A stretch of DNA of 18,446 bases from Desulfobacterales bacterium (GTDB taxonomy: Bacteria > Desulfobacterota > Desulfobacteria > Desulfobacterales > Desulfosalsimonadaceae). Location of the stretch: the NCBI GenBank assembly GCA_018334855.1, contig JAGXLE010000002.1, positions 1 to 18,446 of the forward strand. Direction: 5' to 3'. Made by a program: the position numbers and the translations under genes. Shown here one piece after another: positions 1 through 6,701 of the stretch (the first letter of the stretch is position 1; every line of letters begins with the position of its first letter). The notes under the pieces were generated by a model. It did no database searches. It was not told the origin of the DNA and saw only the letters and a program-made list of their open reading frames with translations.

Positions 1-71
1 CGGCGGGCGGAGATTTGTTCGCTGCTGACCGCTGGTGCGCTCAAATGCGACTCACAAACCCCCGCCCGCCG
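1..71. repeat. GC-rich inverted repeat at the window edge
   Basis: Positions 1-18 and 54-71 are inverted copies matching at 16 of 18 positions, with a 35-base loop. Ten outer bases (CGGCGGGCGG) pair perfectly. The two differences would be G-U wobbles in a minus-strand transcript but A-C mismatches in a plus-strand one. No T-tract follows on either side, so a classical terminator is not supported. The left arm may continue beyond the window. Function is unknown; it could be a palindromic repeat or the structured end of an upstream transcript. Confidence 0.5.
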
Positions 72-191
72 TCCCTTGCCGGCCACCGCCCCGGGTTGCT
101 TTCAGGTCCCATTGCCAGGTGTATAAATGTGGCAAACCCTCTTGAAGGAAAGGGGGCATAAATTCGCAGAAGGTTTGTCCGGGGCGGGGGA

Positions 192-358
192 CAAGGGTGG
201 TTTGCGAAGCTGCATTGAGCGTTTTCGTGTAAGATTCGGCTGCGGCCGGAGCGTAGGAATTTCAAATTGTCTGAGGACGACAGTCCGAGTTTTTGAAATT
301 TCAGCGAAGGCCTCAGCCGAATCCACGAAAACGGTCAGCAGTAAGCAAATCGCCTTTG
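192..358 (+). repeat. Long imperfect hairpin, putative structured RNA or palindromic element
   Basis: The arms run about 192-266 and 292-358. From the outside in: 192-205 pairs with 345-358 (14 contiguous pairs, three of them G-U wobbles in the plus-strand RNA); 209-212 with 336-339; 220-229 with 324-333 (10 perfect pairs); 233-242 with 314-323 (10 perfect pairs, after a 3-base bulge); 244-247 with 309-312; and 258-266 with 292-300 (9 perfect pairs). A small GGAC/GTCC stem (275-278 with 283-286) caps the loop and is flanked by possible tandem G-A pairs. Weaker pairing may extend out to about 180/369. Wobbles that keep the pairing in only one orientation suggest selection on a plus-strand RNA. 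I do not recognise the family; an intergenic repeat family is the main alternative. Confidence 0.6.
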
Positions 359-448
359 CCGCAGCCCTGCGAAGATACTGGAAGCTTGTTATTTTTAAAA
401 GAGCCCGGCTTGCTGCAGATTGAAACACCTTGAATTTGGGTGTAAGCT

Positions 449-478
449 TTGCTACTGGTACTAGATTTTAAACATACT
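449..478 (+). promoter_or_regulatory. Weak sigma70-like promoter candidate for argC
   Basis: TTGCTA (449-454) and CATACT (473-478) are separated by 18 bases; each matches 4 of 6 positions of the -35 and -10 consensus. Transcription would begin near 485, giving a leader of under 30 bases to the argC start at 512. The match is weak, and other hexamer pairs nearby are possible. Confidence 0.25.
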
Positions 479-511
479 TTTGAAATTCATCTTTCCGGTG
501 CAGGAGGATAA

Positions 512-1549
512 ATGATCAGAGCGGCTGTGGCGGGCGCAACCGGTTATGCCGGGGCGGAGCTGGTGAGAATTCTTGCAGGGCACCCCGAGGTGGTATTAAC
601 GGTGCTCACTTCGCGGCAGTATGCGGGCAGGTCTTTTGACAGCATATACCCGGCAATGGCAGGGACTATTACCGCCCAATGCGAGAGCTTTGATGCCGAT
701 TCGGTTTGCGAGCGCGCTGACGTGATATTTACGGCACTGCCGCATAAGCTGCCCATGGATATAATACCCGGTCTCATGGAAAGGGGTGTGAAGGTGGTTG
801 ATTTATCAGCCGACTTTCGGTTCCGTGACCCTGAACTCTATGAAGCGGCCTATCAGCCCCATGCCGCCAGGGATCTTCTCTCAGAGGCGGTTTACGGGTT
901 ATGCGAGGTGTTTGCCGATGACATAGGAAATGCCAGGCTTGTGGGCAACCCGGGATGCTATCCCACCAGCGTGCTGCTGCCTTTGGCGCCGCTGGTTAAA
1001 GCCGGGATGATTGATACCGGCAGCATTATCGCGGATTCCAAATCCGGGGTGAGCGGTGCCGGGCGGAGCCTTAACATGACGAGCCTTTTCTGCGAGGCAA
1101 ACGAATCTTTCAAGGCATACAAGGTGGGCTCACATCGGCATGAACCGGAAATGGAAGAGAACCTGACCAGGATGGCCGGAAAGCCCGTAAACATCAGTTT
1201 TGTTCCTCACCTGGTGCCGATGAACCGCGGCATGCAGACCACTATTTATGCTTCCCTTGCCAGAGATGCGGGAGATGAAGATATTCGGAACTGCATGCTG
1301 GAGTATTATGAGGGATGCAGGTTCATCCGGATTACGCGGGACGGCCGCCCGCCCGATACCAGGGATGTTCGGGGCACCAATTACTGCGATATCGGTTTTG
1401 TTATAGATCGCGATCATGGGCGATTGATTTTAATGTCTGCCATCGACAACCTGGTAAAGGGGGCAGCCGGACAGGCGGTACAAAACATGAATATAATGTG
1501 GGGCCTGGCCGAAACAGTCGGATTAACAGGCGTGCCTTTTCCCGTGTAG
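512..1549 (+). CDS. argC: N-acetyl-gamma-glutamyl-phosphate reductase
   Basis: ArgC catalyses the NADPH-dependent reduction of N-acetyl-glutamyl-5-phosphate to the semialdehyde, the third step of arginine and ornithine synthesis in the cytoplasm. The 345-residue length fits type 1 ArgC. The N-terminus carries a Rossmann nucleotide-binding motif, GATGYAGAEL (8-17). The catalytic cysteine is C149 in GNPGCYPTS. The substrate-binding loop SGVSGAGR (178-185) and the motif GSHRHEPE (206-213) are both present. The start is fixed by a strong AGGAGG sequence (502-507), five bases before ATG. No other arg gene is in the window. A 36-bp gap separates it from the ACT-domain gene, so co-transcription is possible but not shown. 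The identification is secure. Confidence 0.97.
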   Translation: MIRAAVAGATGYAGAELVRILAGHPEVVLTVLTSRQYAGRSFDSIYPAMAGTITAQCESFDADSVCERADVIFTALPHKLPMDIIPGLMERGVKVVDLSADFRFRDPELYEAAYQPHAARDLLSEAVYGLCEVFADDIGNARLVGNPGCYPTSVLLPLAPLVKAGMIDTGSIIADSKSGVSGAGRSLNMTSLFCEANESFKAYKVGSHRHEPEMEENLTRMAGKPVNISFVPHLVPMNRGMQTTIYASLARDAGDEDIRNCMLEYYEGCRFIRITRDGRPPDTRDVRGTNYCDIGFVIDRDHGRLILMSAIDNLVKGAAGQAVQNMNIMWGLAETVGLTGVPFPV

Positions 1550-1585
1550 ACCGGTTTTTAACAAAAACTTACCCGGAGAATTGAG

Positions 1586-2017
1586 ATGAAAATTACCCAG
1601 ATTTCCGTGTTCATGGAAAACCGCTCCGGCCGGCTGGCCAGCATCACCACCGCCCTTGGCAATTCAGGGATAAATATCCGGGCCATGTCGCTCGCAGATA
1701 CTTCCGATTTCGGTATCCTGCGCCTGATCGTATCCGATACTGAAAAAGCCGGCCGCGTATTAAAGGAGCACGGCTTTCTGGTTCGCACGGCCGAAGTAGT
1801 TGCAGTGGCAATACCCGATACGCCGGGTGCCCTGGGCAACCTGCTTGCCATAATGGATTATGCGGATTTAAACGTGGAATACATGTACGCTTTTGTCGAA
1901 AAAGCTCATGACCAGGCCATACTGATTTTCCGTTTCGATGATATGGACAGGGCGATCGACGTTATGCTGGAAAACGATATTAACGTACTCGAAGCCCGCA
2001 AGGTGCTTAGCATGTAG
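1586..2017 (+). CDS. Tandem ACT-domain protein, putative amino-acid sensor
   Basis: This 143-residue protein consists almost entirely of two ACT domains (about 4-65 and 72-140), with the ligand-loop glycines in NRSGRL (G15) and DTPGAL (G81). It has no catalytic or DNA-binding domain, no signal peptide and no membrane segment. ACT domains usually bind amino acids at dimer interfaces. Stand-alone tandem-ACT proteins are often found beside liv transporters and PaaK-like ligases in anaerobes, as here. It precedes livK by 76 bp. By inference it senses an amino acid carried by the transporter, or regulates a partner protein. ATG is preceded by CGGAGA at a suitable distance. Domain assignment is secure; the biological role is not. 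Confidence 0.85.
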   Translation: MKITQISVFMENRSGRLASITTALGNSGINIRAMSLADTSDFGILRLIVSDTEKAGRVLKEHGFLVRTAEVVAVAIPDTPGALGNLLAIMDYADLNVEYMYAFVEKAHDQAILIFRFDDMDRAIDVMLENDINVLEARKVLSM

Positions 2018-2026
2018 TCGGGTGCC

Positions 2027-2057
2027 GGGGCCCGGTACACGGATTACGGCGGGCCCC
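2027..2057 (+). other. GC-rich hairpin between the ACT gene and livK
   Basis: GGGGCCC (2027-2033) and GGGCCCC (2051-2057) form a perfect 7-bp stem around a 17-base loop, starting ten bases after the ACT-gene stop. No T-run follows, so it is not a standard terminator. It could stabilise the upstream message end or reduce read-through into the liv genes. Confidence 0.4.
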
Positions 2058-2093
2058 TAATGGCAGGAAACCGTTTAAATAAGGGGGTAGACA

Positions 2094-3248
2094 TTGAAAA
2101 ACAGGGTTTTATCAGCAATCATTGCGGCAATGTTTATTGTTTCATTTGCATCGATTCTTCACGCCGGGGAAAAGGAGCCGTATCATATCGGCTGCGCTTT
2201 TGCCATTACCGGCAAAGCGGCCTGGCTCGGGGAACCGGAGAGAAATACCGCGGTAATGATAGCCGAGCAGATCAACAAAGCCGGCGGTATCAACGGCCAT
2301 GAACTGGTGCTGCACATAGAAGACACCCAGGGCAGCAACACGCGCGCGGTCAATGCAATCAAGAAGCTGATCAAGAAAGACAACGTGTGCGCCGTTATTG
2401 GTCCCTCGCGTAGCGGAACCACCCTTGCCTCCATCCCGGTGGTCCAACAGGCAAAAGTTCCCATGCTTTCCTGTGCCGCGGCGGCAAGCATTACCAATCC
2501 GCCTGAAAAGCGTGAATGGGTTTTTAAGATGGGCCAGAACGACAGCGATGCCGCGCGCCGCATTTATGAGCACATGCAAGAAAACGGTATTGAAAAAGTC
2601 GGTGTTATAACCGGCACGACCGGTTTCGGTGATGCGGGCCGCACCCAGCTAAAAAACCTGAAGGACGAATACGGCATTGAAATCGTGGCCGATGAAACAT
2701 ATGCGCCCGGAGATACGGACATGACCGCGCAGTTGATAAGTATCCGCAAATCCGGGGCCCAGGCGGTTATCAACTGGTCAATCGTCCCGGCCCAGTCCAT
2801 CGTGCCCCAGAACATGGACCAGCTAAAGATGGATATCCCCCTGTATCAGAGCCACGGCTTTGCCAACATCAAGTATGCCGAGTCTGCCGGGGAGTCGGCA
2901 GAGGGATCTATTTTTCCCGCCGGCAGGATCATGGCGGCAAAAACAGTGCCAGCGGATCATCCCCAGAAAGAGGTCCTGATCTCCTATAAAAATGCCTATG
3001 AGTCCAGCTATGACGACCAGGTCACCACTTTCGGGGGTCATGCCTATGATGCGATGCATATTATAGCAAAGGCGCTGGAAAAAGTGGGCGACAACCCCGC
3101 AAAAATAAAAGAAACCATTGAAAACATGGAATTTGTGGGGATCAGCGGTGTGTTTGAATTTTCAGAAAACGATCACTGCGGCCTGGATAAAACGGCTTTT
3201 GAAATGATGACCGTCAAAGACGGCAGGTTCGTGGTGCTGGATCGCTAA
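2094..3248 (+). CDS. livK: Branched-chain amino-acid type ABC transporter, substrate-binding protein
   Basis: This 384-residue periplasmic binding protein (family Peripla_BP_6, LivJ/LivK-like) captures the substrate and delivers it to the LivHM channel. Residues 1-24 form a Sec signal peptide: K2 and R4, a hydrophobic core, then a likely cleavage site after LHA (22-24). The mature protein begins with the family's YHIGCAFAITG strand and contains the characteristic VIGPSRSGTT segment. The start is TTG, supported by AAGGGGG (2081-2087) at six bases' spacing; the next in-frame ATG would cut into the signal peptide. It is followed after 2 bp by livH. The ligand cannot be read from sequence: Leu/Ile/Val, aromatic amino acids or aromatic acids are all possible for this family. 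Confidence 0.92.
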   Translation: MKNRVLSAIIAAMFIVSFASILHAGEKEPYHIGCAFAITGKAAWLGEPERNTAVMIAEQINKAGGINGHELVLHIEDTQGSNTRAVNAIKKLIKKDNVCAVIGPSRSGTTLASIPVVQQAKVPMLSCAAAASITNPPEKREWVFKMGQNDSDAARRIYEHMQENGIEKVGVITGTTGFGDAGRTQLKNLKDEYGIEIVADETYAPGDTDMTAQLISIRKSGAQAVINWSIVPAQSIVPQNMDQLKMDIPLYQSHGFANIKYAESAGESAEGSIFPAGRIMAAKTVPADHPQKEVLISYKNAYESSYDDQVTTFGGHAYDAMHIIAKALEKVGDNPAKIKETIENMEFVGISGVFEFSENDHCGLDKTAFEMMTVKDGRFVVLDR

Positions 3249-3250
3249 AC

Positions 3251-4150
3251 ATGGAAACCGGGCTGATTACCGACCTGCTCCAGTTCCTTTTTATGGGGAT
3301 CCAGAGGGGCGCGATATATGCCATGGTGGCAATAGGTTTTAACATGATCTATAATTCCACCGGCATAATCAATTTCGCTCAGGGCGAGTTTGTGGTCCTG
3401 GGCGGCCTCATGATGGTCTCGCTGACCATGAGTTTAAAACTTTCGCTGGTTTTCGCATTCCTTATGTCAGTGGCTTTTGTAACCGTGGTGGGCATTTTAA
3501 TGGAGCGCCTGACCATAAACCCGGTCAGGCGGCCCACGGTGCTGCGCCTGATTATAATAACCATTGCGGTCTCCATGCTGTTTAAGGGTTCTGCGATGTG
3601 TTTCTGGGGCAAAGGATCCCATTATATGCACCATTTTACTGATGCGCCGCCGCTGGAGGTAATGGGTGCAACAATTCTGCCCCAGTCATTATGGGTGATA
3701 GGTATCCTGGCGCTGGTGGTGATCGGCTATGTCATGTTTTTTAACTGGACCATGACCGGAAAATGCATGCGGGCATGTGCAATCAACCGGGATGCAGCCC
3801 GCCTGGCGGGCATAAACGACCGCAGGATGGTGATGCTTTCCTTTGCCCTGTCTGCGGCCATAGGTGCGGTTGCCGGCATTATTATCACCCCGATTATCCA
3901 GATGGATTACGCCCGGGGAGCGCTGCTGGGTTTGAAAGGATTCGGTGCGGCGGTGATCGGGGGGCTGGGCAACTCCATGGGAGCCGTTGCCGCCGGCCTG
4001 CTGCTCGGTATTATAGAGGCCCTGTCCGGAGGCTTTATTTCTTCTCATTACATGGATGCAATTGCTCTGTTGGTGATGCTTGGCGTGCTCTTTGTACGGC
4101 CCGGAGGCTTGTTTGGCAGTTCTGAAGAAGTTCGGTTAAAAGAATTCTAG
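3251..4150 (+). CDS. livH: Branched-chain amino-acid ABC transporter permease LivH
   Basis: LivH is one of two inner-membrane permease subunits of a Liv-type importer. The 299-residue protein is almost wholly hydrophobic, with several membrane segments. Family landmarks are GIINFAQGEFVVLGG (38-52), the cytoplasmic coupling segment around ACAINRDAARLAGIN (175-189), where the ATPases dock, and GLKGFGAAVIGGLGN (227-241). The length is typical. Its ATG lies 2 bp after the livK stop, and livM follows after 1 bp, indicating translational coupling in one operon. Confidence 0.95.
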   Translation: METGLITDLLQFLFMGIQRGAIYAMVAIGFNMIYNSTGIINFAQGEFVVLGGLMMVSLTMSLKLSLVFAFLMSVAFVTVVGILMERLTINPVRRPTVLRLIIITIAVSMLFKGSAMCFWGKGSHYMHHFTDAPPLEVMGATILPQSLWVIGILALVVIGYVMFFNWTMTGKCMRACAINRDAARLAGINDRRMVMLSFALSAAIGAVAGIIITPIIQMDYARGALLGLKGFGAAVIGGLGNSMGAVAAGLLLGIIEALSGGFISSHYMDAIALLVMLGVLFVRPGGLFGSSEEVRLKEF

Positions 4151-4151
4151 C

Positions 4152-5168
4152 ATGCACGCAAAAGACTATATCGGATTTTCCATACTTATCGGGATGGTAC
4201 TCGTAATGCCCCATCTGGTGGGCAACGATTACTATGTAGGGGTGCTGGTGTTTGCAGCATTCAACTGTCTTGCCTGCATCGGGCTGTGCCTGCTTATGGG
4301 TTATGCGGGTCAGATATCTCTTGGACACGGCGCATTTATTGCCATAGGGGCCTATGCCTCGGGTCTGCTGACAACAAAAATGGGGTGGTCGCCCTGGACG
4401 GCCATGGCCGCCGGGGCGTTTCTGGCCATGGCAATAGCTTTTATTGTCGGTATTCCCACCTTGAGATTAAAAGGCCATTATCTTGCCATGGCCACCCTGG
4501 GTTTTGCCTCGATTGTCCATATAGTTGCCGTGGCGGCGGTTGACTTGACCGGCGGTCCGGCCGGAGTCCTCGGCATTCCCAGGATCGGCCTGTTCGGCTT
4601 TAGCCTCGATTCCGATATTCAGTACTATTATTTTGCCTGGACTGCAGTTGTGATAGGACTTTACCTGGCCTTTAACATTATTGACTCCAGGATCGGAAGA
4701 GGCCTGCGGGCAATCCACGGCAGCGAGGACGCAGCATCGGCGGCCGGGGTAAACACGTCCGTTTACAAGATCCAGGTTTTCGCCTTAAGCGCTGTTTATG
4801 CCTCGGTCAGCGGGAGCCTTTACGCATATTATGTAAACTACATCGATCCCGGCCCTTTTGATGTCATGCACTCGATTTTGCTGGTAACCATGGTGGCGGT
4901 AGGAGGGCTGCGCCACCTCTGGGGGGCTGTAATCGGCGCGCTTCTGCTTTCTCTGCTGCCGGAAATGCTTTCCTTTGCAGCCGCTCCACTCCAGGCGATC
5001 GGCATTGAGTACAAGCCTGACTATGATATTATAGTATACGGAACCATATTGCTGCTAATCATGCTGTTTCTGCCCGAAGGGCTGTTTGCGGGTCTGGCTG
5101 CGGGGTGCAAATCGGCCTGGAATCTGTTTAAAAAGATTTTAAAGGGGCGGCCGTTTGTACGGGAATAA
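4152..5168 (+). CDS. livM: Branched-chain amino-acid ABC transporter permease LivM
   Basis: LivM is the second inner-membrane permease subunit. The 338-residue protein has many hydrophobic segments. It carries the family motif GYAGQISLGHGAFIAIGAY (50-68) and the ATPase-contacting segment RGLRAIHGSEDAASAAGVN (183-201). The C-terminus ends in a short basic tail. Its ATG is one base after the livH stop, and its last 14 bases overlap the start of livG. That overlap is typical of tightly coupled transporter operons. Confidence 0.95.
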   Translation: MHAKDYIGFSILIGMVLVMPHLVGNDYYVGVLVFAAFNCLACIGLCLLMGYAGQISLGHGAFIAIGAYASGLLTTKMGWSPWTAMAAGAFLAMAIAFIVGIPTLRLKGHYLAMATLGFASIVHIVAVAAVDLTGGPAGVLGIPRIGLFGFSLDSDIQYYYFAWTAVVIGLYLAFNIIDSRIGRGLRAIHGSEDAASAAGVNTSVYKIQVFALSAVYASVSGSLYAYYVNYIDPGPFDVMHSILLVTMVAVGGLRHLWGAVIGALLLSLLPEMLSFAAAPLQAIGIEYKPDYDIIVYGTILLLIMLFLPEGLFAGLAAGCKSAWNLFKKILKGRPFVRE

Positions 5169-5922
5169 TCAAATACTAAAACTTGAGAAGCTGCGAAAGG
5201 TCTTCGGCGGCGTGGTCGCCCTGGATGATCTTTCTTTTGAGGTGGGTACAGAGACGATTACCTCTGTGATCGGGCCCAACGGGGCGGGCAAGACAACCGT
5301 GTTTAACCTGCTCAGCGGATATCTGCAGCCCACCAAAGGGGCCATGATATACAAAGACAGAAGCCTGCAGGGAGAAAAACCCTATAAAATAGCTTCTCTG
5401 GGAATCGGCAGAACATTTCAGAACGTTCAGATTTTTCCTGACATGACAGTTCTGGAAAACGTCATGGTTGGCAGACACCTTCGTTCCCGGACAGGAATGC
5501 TTTTTTCCGCGTTAATTCCCTCTTTTTTAAGGCCGGAGGAAAAACGCATAAGAGAAGATGCGGTTCGCTGCCTTGCCTTTGTGGGTCTTGAGCATGCAGC
5601 AGACACCCCAGCCGGCTCGCTTCCCCTGGGAAACCAGCGGATGCTGGAAATCGCCAGGGCTATGGCTATCGAGCCTGATCTGCTGTTGCTCGATGAGCCG
5701 GCTTCCGGATTAAACAGCCGGGAGACCATCGCCATGGGAGAATTAATTAACAGGATCCGTGAAAAACGGGTAACCGTGATGCTGGTGGAACATGATATGG
5801 AGCTGGTAATGGAGATTTCCGACCGGGTGGCTGTCATGAATTTCGGGCGGCTTATAGCAGAAGGCACGCCCCGCGAGGTTCAGGAAAATCAGGAAGTAAT
5901 TTCAGCATATCTTGGAGAATAA
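5155..5922 (+). CDS. livG: Branched-chain amino-acid ABC transporter ATP-binding protein LivG
   Basis: LivG is one of the two cytoplasmic ATPases driving the LivHM permease. In the 255-residue protein, Walker A is GPNGAGKTT (40-48), the Q-loop lies in GRTFQN (85-90), the signature is LPLGN (156-160) and Walker B ends in LLLLDEP (176-182). The H-loop lies in VEHDME. The signature differs from the usual LSxGQ, but variants beginning LPxG are common in LivG, so loss of function is not implied. The start is TTG at 5155, supported by AAGGGGCGG just upstream; no nearby in-frame ATG would keep the conserved N-terminal strand. It overlaps livM by 14 bp. Confidence 0.95.
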   Translation: MYGNNQILKLEKLRKVFGGVVALDDLSFEVGTETITSVIGPNGAGKTTVFNLLSGYLQPTKGAMIYKDRSLQGEKPYKIASLGIGRTFQNVQIFPDMTVLENVMVGRHLRSRTGMLFSALIPSFLRPEEKRIREDAVRCLAFVGLEHAADTPAGSLPLGNQRMLEIARAMAIEPDLLLLDEPASGLNSRETIAMGELINRIREKRVTVMLVEHDMELVMEISDRVAVMNFGRLIAEGTPREVQENQEVISAYLGE

Positions 5923-5934
5923 GGGTTTGATGCC

Positions 5935-6672
5935 ATGCTTCGCCTGGTAAATGTCAACAGCTATTACGGACTGGTCCACGTTTTAAAAAATGTTTCCATG
6001 CACGTGGGAGAAGGCGAGGTAGTTACCATCATCGGAGCCAACGGGGCGGGCAAGACCACCACCCTTCGTACTGTCAGCGGTCTGCACCCGGTAAAAAGCG
6101 GCCGGATTTTTTTTGAGGACCGAGATATAACGGGCTGGCCGGCAGAAAGACTGGTGGATCTCGGCATAGCCCATGTTCCCGAGGGCCGCCAGATTTTCAG
6201 TCCCATGTCTGTTTACGATAATCTTGAACTGGGCGGCCATCTGATATATAAGCATTACGGCAGGAAACGGCTGAAGGCTGAAATCGACGAGGTCTTTGCC
6301 ATGTTTCCCGTACTGCGCCAGCGCCGCCGGCAGTATGCAGGAACGCTGTCGGGAGGCGAACAGCAGATGCTTGCAATCGGCATGGCGCTGATGTCAGGGC
6401 CTCGCATGCTGCTCTTGGATGAGCCGTCAATGGGGCTTGCGCCCATGATCGCAAGGGATATATTTGCCCGCGTATCCCGGCTCAGGCAGGAGCGTAATCT
6501 TACGGTGCTTTTGATAGAACAGAATGCCAGGGCGGCCTTAAATATTTCCCACCGGGGATACGTGATGGAAACCGGGCGTATCCTGCTCGAAGAAGATGCA
6601 GGGGCCCTGCTTGCCAACCCGGAGGTAAAAAGGGCATACCTGGGCCGCGACCAGCGGGAAATATGGGAGTAA
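5935..6672 (+). CDS. livF: Branched-chain amino-acid ABC transporter ATP-binding protein LivF
   Basis: LivF is the second ATPase, pairing with LivG. In the 245-residue protein, Walker A is GANGAGKTT (34-42), the canonical signature LSGGEQQ is at 138-144 and Walker B is MLLLDEP (158-164), followed by the LivF-typical SMGLAP. Unlike LivG, its signature motif is standard. The gene lies 12 bp after livG and 29 bp before the PaaK-like gene, completing a five-gene transporter with no missing component. Confidence 0.96.
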   Translation: MLRLVNVNSYYGLVHVLKNVSMHVGEGEVVTIIGANGAGKTTTLRTVSGLHPVKSGRIFFEDRDITGWPAERLVDLGIAHVPEGRQIFSPMSVYDNLELGGHLIYKHYGRKRLKAEIDEVFAMFPVLRQRRRQYAGTLSGGEQQMLAIGMALMSGPRMLLLDEPSMGLAPMIARDIFARVSRLRQERNLTVLLIEQNARAALNISHRGYVMETGRILLEEDAGALLANPEVKRAYLGRDQREIWE

Positions 6673-6677
6673 CTCCG

Positions 6678-6690
6678 CTGTATTATACAG
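6678..6690. promoter_or_regulatory. 13-bp palindrome between livF and the PaaK-like gene
   Basis: CTGTATTATACAG is a perfect palindrome around a central T. It lies five bases after the livF stop and directly before the GGGGG ribosome-binding site (6690-6694) of the next gene. It could be an operator or a small hairpin affecting translation. It is not a standard LexA box, because the half-site spacing is too short. Chance occurrence is possible. Confidence 0.25.
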
Positions 6691-6701
6691 GGGGAAAATA
6701 A

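Larger units (their letters stand above)
72..511. other. Gene-free leader region upstream of argC
   Basis: No convincing protein gene lies here. The open frames are short and low in complexity, and the longest (127-423, plus strand) merely reads through a large hairpin. The stretch holds the hairpin at 192-358 and, nearer argC, a weak promoter candidate and a strong Shine-Dalgarno sequence. Apart from these I see nothing in it. Confidence 0.6.

Noticed and set aside
271..300. Hammerhead-like CTGAGGA core in the hairpin loop
   Set aside because: The CUGANGA string is present, but no proper stem II or following GAA arrangement can be drawn; the stretch is better explained as the capped loop of the hairpin.
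127..423. 98-residue open frame upstream of argC
   Set aside because: It reads straight through the long hairpin, resembles no known protein and is rich in repeats of the stem sequence; its reading frame is best explained as chance.
5155..5922. LivG as inactive because of its LPLGN signature
   Set aside because: LPxG-type signatures are common in LivG homologues and every other ATPase motif is intact, so the variant alone is not evidence of lost function.
6678..6690. LexA/SOS box
   Set aside because: CTGT and ACAG are separated by 5 bases rather than 8, and the downstream gene has no link to DNA repair.
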